This document shows positions 33,674-44,221 of a stretch of 64,000 bases of DNA, in pieces. The position numbers and the translations under genes are program-made. How positions within the stretch are numbered: position 1 is the stretch's first letter; each line of letters begins with the position of its first letter. The notes below the pieces were generated by a model that was not told the origin of the DNA, did not search any database, and saw only the letters and a program-made list of their open reading frames with translations. Source of the DNA: Proales similis (Eukaryota; Rotifera; Eurotatoria; Ploima; Proalidae); NCBI GenBank assembly GCA_019059635.1, contig JAGVRJ010000004.1:2108001-2172000 (forward strand), in the 5' to 3' direction.

Positions 33674-36600
33674 ATGTTTAATCCATTGATGAAGATTCTG
33701 GTCTGTAGTGGGCTTTTGCTCTACAGCTCTGGCCAAGAAAGTAGGTTTCTCGTTCTTATTGGATCTCTAAAATGCATTCTCATCTCAAAATTTTGATTCC
33801 AGTTTCTCTAAATGAGACTGGATGCTATTATGATAATGGTGGAATGAATGGATTATACTTGCAGATGGGCTCTTCCGATTACTTGATCACTTATGAGAGG
33901 TGCTCAATATTGTGCTCTCTATTCAAATTTAGGTACGCAGGACTGAGAAAAGGGTGGGTAGTCGCAAATATATTCTGAATTCAAATTCGATAAAAAAAAA
34001 CCATTTCAGATATGAATGTCGATGTGACAATAGTTTGCCGATCATGGGACTGTCATTTAACACGAGTGATTGCTCTTCCCCTTGTAAAGGCAACAGCAGT
34101 CAAATATGCGGAGGAGATAACTTTTACTTGAAAACCGTCTACAATGGTGAGTTTTGAATCCTTTGATATCGAGTCCATTTATTGACTTGAATTCTATTCA
34201 AAGTATCAAGCCAAGAGCCAATAGGATGCTATATAGATAATGGGAATACGGTGATTGGAGCTCGTTCGATCTACAACAATTCAATGACCAACAACTGGTG
34301 CATTACATATTGTGCCCAGAACTCGTACGCATATTCTGGAACCTCCTCAGGGTAAGTTTCTAAGTAGCTCCGTTTTTGTTTGGAGCTGATAAGCGAATAA
34401 AGAACCTGCTACTGTGGAAATGCCTATGCGACATATGGAGCGCATCCTGACCAAACCCAATGCAGCAGGTCTTGTCCTGGTAACAGTACACAAAAATGTG
34501 GTGGAAGCTTTTACTTCGCCATGTCAACGCTAAGAATCGAATGTAAGTGCGTCTGATTCAAATTTCCAACGCGACTAATTTGTCTGATTCGACTAAGACT
34601 TGACCAACACGAGTATCTACGATTCACTCAATCAGTTTTACGGCCACAAAGGATGCTACAAGTCAATGTCGAATAATCGTTACGTAACATTGAGCTCTTC
34701 AAGATCTGCAGACTGTGCCAAATTCTGTGCATTCTTCAATCATACTTACATGGGTCGCTCTTATTCGTAAGTTCTGTTCAAATGTCTAACAAAAACCGCA
34801 CTAACATCACAACTAAACAAAAGAGGATGCTATTGTTACAACTCAATCGTCGAAACAATGAGATTGCCGGATTCTGATTGCAATTATGTTTGTCAAGAGC
34901 CTTGCGGTGGCGTCTATTCTATTAATGGATATAACTATGCTGCCTATTCGATGTATGCGCTTGACTGTAATCCCTTCATTGCTTTGGTTTTATCTGAGCC
35001 TGTCTAATCGGCGATTTAAAATTCTTTTAAAGTCTATGATGTGATCATTGAGTGTCCGCCAAAAATTTTGATTGGAGAGAACATTGGCTGCACTGTACAG
35101 GCAATAACGATGAACAGAAACGCGACGATCGAAGTACTTTTCGACGACGGCGCTTCAAGTCAATTTGTGATGAACGACGAGACAGTCACTCTGAATAAAG
35201 TCTACAAATCGACCGGAACATACTCGATCACCGCAAGCATTCCTAGTCAGTCGATCACCAAGACCTTGCAGTTCAACGTCACTTTCGGTAAGAATTCGGC
35301 CATTTTAACCGTTTTCATGGGCCACATGACTCACTGCTCGGAAAGAGGTAATACTTGCACTGGAATGTCCATTGAATGCCAGCACTGGCCAAGTATTTGC
35401 CTGCAGTCTGAATGTGACATCGGGCGGAGTATTGATCGGTCTCTTGGTCGACTTTGGAGATGGCCAGAGTCAGACATACGAAACCACTGGAGGAAGTCTG
35501 TCCATCGAAAAGTCGTATCCGATCGCAGGCACTTACCAGATCAAGGTGCAGAATCCGACCAAGGACGAACCGTTGCTTGAAGAGGTGACAGTGACCGGAG
35601 ACCCATCGTGTTCAAAGCCGAGTGTCTCCATTCAGAAGTCGACTACTCTCCAACAAGCCACTCCAGTGGCAAGATCGGAGAGACTGGGCGCAAGTGGTCT
35701 CATCATGTTCCAGTGCGCTCTTGAGTTCACCGACTCAAAGCGATGGAGCATTTGGAGGGTGGATGAGAACACAGGAGCTCGTCAGTCATCGATCAATCTC
35801 TCGGGACAGTCTTCTGCGCTCACAGCTGAGCTTGTGCTGCCGGCCAACTGGCTTTCATTCGGAACCTACGAGCTCAGCTTATGGGCCCAAGTGAGCTACA
35901 CTGAGAATGGAGTGGCCAAGACAGCAAGTGACGAGGCGAGCACGTTCGTCAAAGTGGTTCCCACAGGTCTGGTTGTCTCGGCATTGATGGGCGGAGTGGC
36001 AGAGATCGAACTGGGCAGTGAACAGGAGCTCGACCTGAATCCTGGTCTTCACTCAGTCGACCCCGATCAAGTGGTCTCTCCCTCTTCTCTCAGCTTCTCC
36101 TTCTTCTGCCAAGTGGGCCTAGATGATCTCTCAAGCGAGCAGATGCTTCTCAATTCAACCAGTCCCATCGCAAGCCCGCGAGTTCATCAAGTCCAAGGCC
36201 CGGTGAACGAAAGCTGCTTCAGTGCATCGGATATCACTAGCTTGGGAGCTAGTAGACTCGTAATTCGAGCAGGGGCTCTGCGAGCCAATCGATTCTACCG
36301 CTTTTCTGTGGTCACCTCGTACTTGGGCGAGAAGTATGAACAGCAGGTGCAAGTGCATGTTCTATCCAGACCCACCAAGCCTCTTGTGTCAATTGGCTGT
36401 CGTTTCAATCAAACCTGTCGCCAGTCTTCTGCCTTTCAGCTCATCAGCTCGTCTTCTCAGCAAATCTTTGATATTGTTTGCTTTAATGGATGCAATCATA
36501 ACATTCTTTACTTCAATTTTACTCTCTTGCGAGGAGAAGGCCAGTTTGGAAATCTGTCTTGGCAACCAATATCTGATCAAGATTCATTTGTCGCTTCCAA

Positions 36601-39600
36601 GGGTTTGGAGCTTCTCGTTTATCAGCAGCTGTTTTCAGTTTACTCTTCGACTTTATTTTGGAAATTATGTGCCAAGGTGACACTGGCTTCTGGCGATCAA
36701 GGTCAGACCTGCCTAATTCTCAAAATCAACCAACTGCCAGAGAGTGGCGATTGCCAGGCGAGTCCATCTAATGGCACTGCCCATTCAACGCAATTCTCAA
36801 TATTTTGTCGAGGATGGGCCCTAGAGACGAGAGAGAACACTCAGTTCACTCTTTACTTGCAAGACCCTCGAATGAATTCGGTTCCCTTGGCTTTGAGCTC
36901 GAGTGGAACCAGCGCCATATTCACTGAGTTGCCCGCTGGCTCTGTCGACAATGACTACAGGCTTCAGCTATTTGTCACATTTCAGGACGAGTTGGGTCTC
37001 CAGACTCAATCTTCCGTTCTTCAACTTGTCAGAGTGTTTCCCAACTCAAATCTCTCACGAGCACTGGCCGAAGAGGTTCTCAATGGATCGAGTCAATCAG
37101 CATTTGTGCAAAGATTGAAGGCGTGCGATCTGAGTCAGTGTGCTCCCAAGATTCAATCTCTCATTTTGGATCTCGATGAAATGCAGTCTCTGAATCAGGT
37201 ACAAATCAGCTTTTGCCTTAGAAAACTTTCAATCTTAACTGGTTCATGAAGGACGAGCAGGCTCAAGTTAGACAAAATCTGATGTCAACTGTGGCTTCAC
37301 TAAGTTCAGTCAAAATTGACTCGGTCAAACAGCTGGCCGCAATCACTTGGAGCTTGAGCAGGAATCCGAAATTCACGACACCACGACTGGCCGTAATTTG
37401 ATTGGCTCGATAAGGCAAAGTTGAAAAATAATCCAAATCAATTATTTAGGACCAAGTAGTCAATTTCAATAGCCATCTGGCCAATAACTTGCTTGCGATG
37501 ACGGAGCAAAGCCGATTTGAGGACGTGATGGTGGTTTCTTCTCTAGTACTTGAATCCGGTCGCAGTTCATTAATGGCAAGTGTCTCGAATTGGCAAAATA
37601 AGCTTTTTTCTAAATTTGCTTTCCAGAAAATTAGTTCTGGGCAGCGAACTTCGGAATCGGGTAAGATGACTTCTGTGTTTTAGTTTAATGGCAAATCAGC
37701 TTTCAGTCATCTCTTCTTTCATCTATAAGATCAAGGCGCTAAAAAAATGGTAAGCTGAAAAGATTCACAGAATATTGACAAGTTTACAATAAGCACTTGG
37801 CAAAAAGTTAAAATCAGCGATTCTGGCAAACGAGGAGACGGAAGCCGTTCTGGACAAGTTGATCATTTTCCACATGATCACGGGGCAAACTAAAGAAATT
37901 GAGATGCAGAGCTCAACTTTGAAATACGAGAAAGTGGATGCGGTTGCGATGCAAGCTGAAACGGAAATCAAGGACGCCAAAGTTGAAATACCCGATCCTT
38001 GCCAAATGCTTAGAGACTCGGGAATTGAGAAGAGCTGTGACCAGGTGACTCTGGTGCGTAAGCTGGCTGTTCACAAGTCACCCACAGGAGGACTCAGCTC
38101 GGGCCAAGAGATTGAACTTGATGGCTCGTCAAGTTTCCAAGTCGGGTTTTATGACGAAACTGGCCAACAAATGGAGATTAAAAATCAAAGATCGCCCATC
38201 AGAATTAAAATTCCTCGACAAGTTTCTCTAGACGAGTTCACTTTGTTCAATTCGTCGAATGCCAACCTGACTGCAGAGGGTCTCCTCTCTTTCGGTTTCA
38301 ACATCCAAAGAGGAAGCGTGTCGGCCCAAGTTCAGTTCAAGGCCGAGTCTAATTCATCGCTCGGCTACGTGGCACTGATGAAGCGCGGAGCGAGAGCTTC
38401 AACAAATGACTTCGACTGGTGGCGTCTCTTCTGTCCACAGGATTCGACAGAAGACGGCTCTTATTTGCTGTTTGTCAACATGTCACAAATCAACAGGTTC
38501 AATGGACCAGTTGGCGTCAGCCTCCGAGAGCTGGATGAAAACGAGCTGGAGTCATTTTGTGAACAGAGTGGTCAAAGGCCCTCAAAAGTTCCCGTCAATG
38601 AAGAGAGTCGTCTCACTGAAAGTGTATTGGTCAGAGTGTTCCTCTCCGGCTGCTATTACCTCGACACGCAAAATGCTGAGTGGTCATCAAATGGCATGGA
38701 CGAGCTGGGATGGTCGCTGAATGGCACTGTCTGCACAACCACTCACTTGACCGAGTTCGCCGGAGGATTTCTAGTTCTACCACCCGCCGTTGACTTTGAC
38801 CAAGCATTCGCCAATGCCTCGCCTATTCAGAATCCGCTTATCTATGCCACGGTCATCTCCCTCTTGGTTCTCTACATTCTGCTGGCGCTCCTTTGCCGCT
38901 ATGCAGACCTTCAAGATCGGAAGAAAATGGGAACCACGTATTTGCACCGGCCTGGAGAAGACAATTTCTACGAGGTGGTCTTTTTCACGGGCAACCGTCT
39001 CCACTCAGGCACCAAGTCTCGAGTGAGCGTTTTCCTAACCGGTGACCAAAGTGAGACTCAAGCTATCGAGCTTGTGGACAGAACAAGACGGCTATTCGCC
39101 AGAGGCTCAGTCGACTCATTCATCATCTCTTCATTCAAACCACTTGGTAATCTTCTCTTCCTTCGAGTGTGGAATGACAACTCGGGCCAGGGCAACTCAG
39201 CCTCCTGGTACCTGAAAAGTGTTCTAGTCAACGATCTGCAAACCGGTGAGCAGTTCTTCTTCATTTGCGAAGACTGGCTTGCGGTGGACAAGGGGGACGC
39301 AAGTCTCACTCGACTCCTTCCTGCTTGTGGCAACAAACAAAAGCGCGAGATGAATCACTTGCTGGACAAAGAAGCCAAGCACAGTCTGAGCGACGGCCAT
39401 CTCTGGTTCTCTCTCTTCTTCCGTCCAGTCCACAGCTCCTTCACTCGTCTTGACCGTCTCACATGCTGCTTTGTGCTGTTGGGCATGAGCATGTTGATGA
39501 ACATCCTCTACTACGACGTGGACAAAAGCAGCAACCCGAACGCCCTCCAAATCGGACCCCTGAGTCTGACGCCAGAGCAGATCGGCATCGGTCTTGTCAC

Positions 39601-41844
39601 CAGCCTGATCGTCTTTCCGCCCAGCTTCCTGCTTGTGCAGCTGTTCCGGCGTTCTAGAGATAGACGACAGTCCAAAATTCTGAAGAAAAGCAAAGCGGAC
39701 AAGACAGAAAAGGGTCCACTCACCTTTCCCTGGTGGTGCAAGATCATCGCCTATTTGCTCGCTTTCACCCTTGCAGCCACAAGTCTGTTTTTCATTCTTG
39801 TGCGCGGCCTCACGTTCGGCGACGAGAAGGTGTCCAAGTGGCTCACTTCTCTCCTGTTTTCGGTGCTCAGTTCCATCCTACTGGTTCAACCTCTTCAGCT
39901 CCTTTTGTTCACTTTGTTCACTGTGCTCGTTCTGCGATCGAATGGCAATGAGCCGATCATCCAAGCCACGGATCGCTCGAAAGTCACCGACCAGACACCT
40001 GATTTTGAAACTGAGGCGCATCAGAATCTGGTGATTGAACTGAAGGACGGCTCGTTTGTTCAGAACGAGTTTGAGAAAAGGAAAAAAGACCGCTTGAATG
40101 AGGCAAAGCTGAGGTCTCTGGTCTACAAACTGGCCTATCAAACAGCCTTCTTGACTCTGCTCTATTTGGTCGCCTACTATGATCGCAGCCCTGCCAACTA
40201 TTTTCTCAAAGCTCAAGTGGAGAGAAGACTGCGTGATGTCAATTTCACCAAGATAAAACAAGCAGACGACATTTGGAACTGGCTTGAGAAGACAGCAGTT
40301 CCATCACTGACTCATCGATATGAGTCAGACTCGATGCCGTCGATCGGCATGGGCAGTTCATATCTGATAACAGAGGCAATTTTGCGCCAGATCCGAGTTG
40401 AACCAGGTAAAACCTTTCAATCCTTATCTTTTGTCCCATTCACCGCCTTGCATCTTCTCTGGTTTCAGATTCATGTGAGCTGAATGGTAAATTTCACCGA
40501 AACATTGATTTTTGCCATTCAGAGCTTACGCTTCTCAATCACGATACACACGATTACGGCAAAGGATGGGCAAAAAACTATTCGTCTCTCAGCCAGGATC
40601 CAGTTACACAAGCGTTTACATACACGACTGCAGATAAAATTGACAGTCTGCCGTATGCAGGGCTCTTCACCAGCTACAAGGGCGGTGGTTTTGTGTTCAG
40701 AATGAGGGGCAATAGGTCAGAGCTTGCAGCTCATCTGGCTTCTTTGAGACGAGCAGGTTGGATGGATAGACGGTCACGAGCTCTTTTCCTTGAGCTGGCT
40801 CTCTTCAACCCCAACGCAGATCTGTTTGTGCATGGCATTGTCCTCTTCGAGATCCTCGCCACAGGCACCATCTTGCCCTCGGCCCGCTTCAGTCCCATGA
40901 ATCTGACCAGTTTCGAGTATGGTCCCTCTTCCTTCAATCTGGTGGTCTTTGTTCTCTACATGATTGTGATCACCGCCTTGACTGTGCGAGAAATAGTGAG
41001 AATGGTGCGTCTTCGCTTGGCCTATCTGAAGCAGTTCTGGAGCTACGTGCAGCTCACAGTGATCGCCTTCTCATGGACGGCCTTCGCCATGTATCTCTAT
41101 CGTCTCTACGCCTACCACCAGATCACCAAAAAGTTCAAGGCCCGGCAGACCGAGTTCATCAACCTTCAGGAGCTCGCCTACTGGGACGAGATGCTGAGCC
41201 TTAGCTATGGGATCGTGGCGTCATTTGCAACTCTTCAGTTTTTCCCAATTCTGAGCTTCAACTGGCGCATCTCTTTGCTGAGCCGTACATTGAGGTCTTG
41301 TCTGGTTCCGTTGATGCATTTCGTGCTGATTTTTGCCATCTATTGGCTCGCATTTGTCAAACTCATGTATTTGGTGTTTGGATCGTCACTCGTTGAATTC
41401 AAGAGTTTTCTCAGTTCAGTTGAAACTTCGATTCAAATGATCCTCGGCAAATTCGACACCAGGCGTCTGATGGCATCCAACTCCTTCTTCGCCGTATTGA
41501 CCATCGTCGGCTACAACGTCACAGTCATATTCGTTCTCATCAACCTATTCATCACCCTTTTGACCGAGGCGTTCACCGAACTGCGTGTTAGAATAGGCGG
41601 CCAGCAAGAGGATCTCATCGATTGGATATGGGCCAAAGTCAAAGCCAGCCTCAGTCAGAGATTAAACAAGGCCAGGTCCGGTGATAGAGTCGACACAGAC
41701 CAGGATCTAAAATCGCTGTTTCGTCAAGTAGACCGCCTTTGTGCAGTGGTCGAAAAAGTGAGCCATCAAGCTTATTTTCAAAATAAGTGATTTAACTAGC
41801 GTTTTTAGAATCTGCTCAAAAGCAGTCCCAGTGATGCCAAGTGA
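33674..41844 (+). CDS. Polycystin-1-like receptor-channel, gene D (mosaic)
   Basis: Complete gene starting MFNPLMKILVCSGLLLYSSG (signal peptide) and ending NLLKSSPSDAK. Same domain order as gene B: three WSC, two PKD-like, REJ, GAIN/GPS (THLTEFAGGFLVLP), PLAT (WNDNSGQGNSASW), TOP and channel (ILGKFDT). From about 34240 to 36400 exons and introns are nearly identical to gene B (14530-16680). Identity then drops sharply in the middle of REJ (RFNQTCRQSSAFQ against RFNKTCRRYPTHQ). High identity returns only at about 39365-39820 (membrane segments after PLAT) and about 40786-41206 (TOP end and first channel helices). The remainder is distinct. Last introns: 41758-41808, with a short last exon 41809-41844. 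An extra small intron splits the TOP region near 40487-40523. AATAAA at 41926. Confidence 0.9.
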
Positions 41845-42473
41845 AGCAGAAGTAGCCGCTTCTTGGTTCAGTATTTAATCGTAATTTTAGCTTGAATCAA
41901 AATGTCTAGCATGACTATTCAGAGAAATAAAAGTGTCTAGTTTGAGTAAAGACATTGAAAAAATTTTCCGAAAATCAATCTTGTCTAGAATTTTAGCCAA
42001 AAAAATGGACTCTCAACGCGCTCAGGATCAAAAGTGCAAGACTCGCAATTTGACGCTTCGGTCTCTGAACTGAGAGTGAGACAAACTAATAATTAGTTCA
42101 CTTATTCAAGCAAGCGATAGATTCAAGCGGTTTATTAAATTGTCCTTGAGATTCTGTTGCGCCCTAGCTTCGGCTCAATGACTCTTTAGTAATTGACAGC
42201 CAAGCCGATTGGTTCTGTCTGTGCTCAACAAGTGCGCTTGTGAATTCGAATGAAAAGTCAGAACAGTGGCTCATATGAGCAAGTGTGGGGCAAAGCCTGA
42301 GAGAGCTGCTATGTGCAAATTATGAAGAGTGATGACGAAATTTTTATTGCGCATCATGAAATGATTAATCAGCTTCTGTTGGATTGAGTGCGTTTTCTTA
42401 AAGTTCGCAAAGCCCCAATACCGCCAAATATCATTTATTCGGATTCATCGTTCTTTCTACGAAACACAACGAA
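41845..42473. other. Intergenic, no gene seen
   Basis: Gene D 3'UTR with AATAAA at 41926, then a spacer that should hold the promoter of the first Gly/Ala-rich gene. No TATA box or coding signal that I trust. Confidence 0.5.
41926..41931 (+). terminator. Polyadenylation signal of gene D
   Basis: AATAAA 82 nt after the gene D stop codon. Confidence 0.55.
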
Positions 42474-43154
42474 ATGGTCGTTTTAACTGCAGCAACAGTC
42501 GCAATAGTCGCAACGGCAGGCGCAGCTACACCAGCGGTTGCTGCAGGCGCTGCTGCCGGAGTGAATACTGGTCTTGCCGTTGGTGGTGTTGGATCGATTG
42601 GTGCTGCTGTCAGTGCCGGTACTGGCACTGCAGTCGCGGCTGGAACTGCCGTTGGGGCTTCAGCAGCAGTTGGCGGAGCTGCGGGCACGATGGCTGGAGC
42701 AGCAGCAGCTGGTACCGGAGCGGCAGCTGCGGCTGGTGCGGCTGCAGGTGAGATTCAAACTCCAAATTTGAAAATTTTCAACTTTTCTAAACGTCCAAAA
42801 GGCGGAGCGACCGGAGCAGCATCTGGGGCAGCTCTGACTTCAATCGCGACCGGAGTTCTCACCGGCCCGGTTGGCTGGATAATATTGGGCTGCTCTGCAT
42901 CTGACGACAACCAGTTAAGATTCGATTGCTGGAAGCCCGTCGTACGCGAACAGTCCAAAGTGCCTTCTCGAGGAGTCCCTCTTCACCAAGTGCTATCGGA
43001 CCCGCGTGTTCGCCAGTTCCATGTGGAATTTGCCGACCATAATACCATTCAGCATATCGACGTCGAGAACGCATGGAGCGAACGGTTCAGAGTGGTGTTC
43101 TATCAAATTCCCTCATCCAATCAGATTGTGGCCCACGCAGTCTCGCTTTCATAA
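42474..43154 (+). CDS. Gly/Ala-rich protein with C-terminal DCWKP-type domain, copy 1
   Basis: ATG at 42474. The N-terminal half is almost only Ala, Gly, Val and Thr (ATAGAATPAVAAGAAAG), a glycine-zipper-like hydrophobic region that could insert in or associate with membranes. The C-terminal part (GPVGWIILGCS, FDCWKPVVREQS, VENAWSERF, IVAHAV) is a compact domain of about 95 residues. A 54 nt segment at 42748-42801 has GTGAG and AAAAG ends and keeps frame, so it is probably an intron; removing it gives about 208 aa. The domain looks to me like uncharacterised fungal proteins with the same DCWKP motif; this is from memory and needs a search. Paralogue at 43321. Function unknown. Confidence 0.75.
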   Translation: MVVLTAATVAIVATAGAATPAVAAGAAAGVNTGLAVGGVGSIGAAVSAGTGTAVAAGTAVGASAAVGGAAGTMAGAAAAGTGAAAAAGAAAGEIQTPNLKIFNFSKRPKGGATGAASGAALTSIATGVLTGPVGWIILGCSASDDNQLRFDCWKPVVREQSKVPSRGVPLHQVLSDPRVRQFHVEFADHNTIQHIDVENAWSERFRVVFYQIPSSNQIVAHAVSLS

Positions 43155-43320
43155 ACTATGCAAAAATTTCATGCACCATAATCGCAGTAGGCTGCTATTA
43201 GTGTTGATTAGAACAACAAAATTATCTTTTTTGCAGTCTCTTGCTTTCAAGTTAATGGCCATAAAAAGCCATTCGACCAATAATTTCAGGTCATGATCAC
43301 TAATCTATAAATAGGACAAG

Positions 43321-43935
43321 ATGGTACTGTTGGTTGCAGCCAAGACAGGACTCGATGCAGCGAGCGGAGAGATAGCGATCGGAGCACTAACAGGAGCAAC
43401 AAGTGGCACCCTATTCGGAGGCCTTAACGCAGCCGTCAACTACGGAAGTGTGGGCAAGGCGACAGCGCTCTCTTCTCTGTTCGCAGGCGCTGCTTCTGCC
43501 CTTTTAACTTCGTCGTCTGCTTTGAGTCAGAACCTGGCCGGATCGCAACTGGCCAAACAGGCGCTCACCGGCTCATTGGCAGGAATGTTGACTGGCGCTG
43601 GACTGGCGATCCCATCCAATGTGGCTCTCGCCTCACTACCGGCCGCTGTTCTTACAGGTCCTGCCGGCTGGGCCCTGCTCGGTGCATCTGAGCATGCAGG
43701 CGAGTACACATTCGACTGCTGGAAAGCTATTGTGCATGACCAAAGCCAAGAGCCATCTGAAGGTCGCTATCTGCTTCAAGTTCTTGCAGATCCCTGTGTC
43801 AGTGAGGTTTCCTTAACGGACGACGGTCTTTATGTAGAAAACGCTTGGAAAGAGCGATTTCAAATCAAATTCTTCCAACTTCCTTCGTCTGGTCAACTGG
43901 TCGCTCATGCTCAGAGCATTAACAATGAACGCTAA
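43321..43935 (+). CDS. Gly/Ala-rich protein with C-terminal DCWKP-type domain, copy 2
   Basis: ATG at 43321, 204 aa, no intron. It is a paralogue of the gene just upstream: the same hydrophobic Ala/Gly/Ser/Leu-rich N-terminal part (GALTGATSGTLFGGLNAAV) and the same C-terminal domain (GPAGWALLGAS, FDCWKAIVHDQS, YVENAWKERF, LVAHAQS). The DNA copies differ a good deal, so the duplication is older than the polycystin exchanges around it. It lies between the convergent polycystin genes D and E. No signal peptide, so probably intracellular or membrane-associated. Function unknown. Confidence 0.78.
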   Translation: MVLLVAAKTGLDAASGEIAIGALTGATSGTLFGGLNAAVNYGSVGKATALSSLFAGAASALLTSSSALSQNLAGSQLAKQALTGSLAGMLTGAGLAIPSNVALASLPAAVLTGPAGWALLGASEHAGEYTFDCWKAIVHDQSQEPSEGRYLLQVLADPCVSEVSLTDDGLYVENAWKERFQIKFFQLPSSGQLVAHAQSINNER

Positions 43936-44162
43936 CACGTTCCGTTTTTTTTCAAGAAAAAACGACTCGAGGCCCCTTTTCCAAGCCAGTAACAATGGTG
44001 CCCATCTGATTAATCTTAATCCAATGAGCTCAAATAAATATATAAAAAATAAAAAGTTGAAAAGAGCAAATAGTAATCTTTCACTGAAACGAAAATGAGA
44101 AAAACGTGTTTGTCTCGGTAAAAAGCTTAAAGGCTTTCCAAATGAAAAGATGAGAGAATGAT

Positions 44163-44168
44163 TTTATT
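44163..44168 (-). terminator. Polyadenylation signal of gene E
   Basis: AATAAA on the minus strand, 54 nt beyond the gene E stop. Confidence 0.55.
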
Positions 44169-44221
44169 TTTAGAGATAAATCTGCAGTCAACTAGGTTTG
44201 CTTAAGAATTAAGAGACGAGC

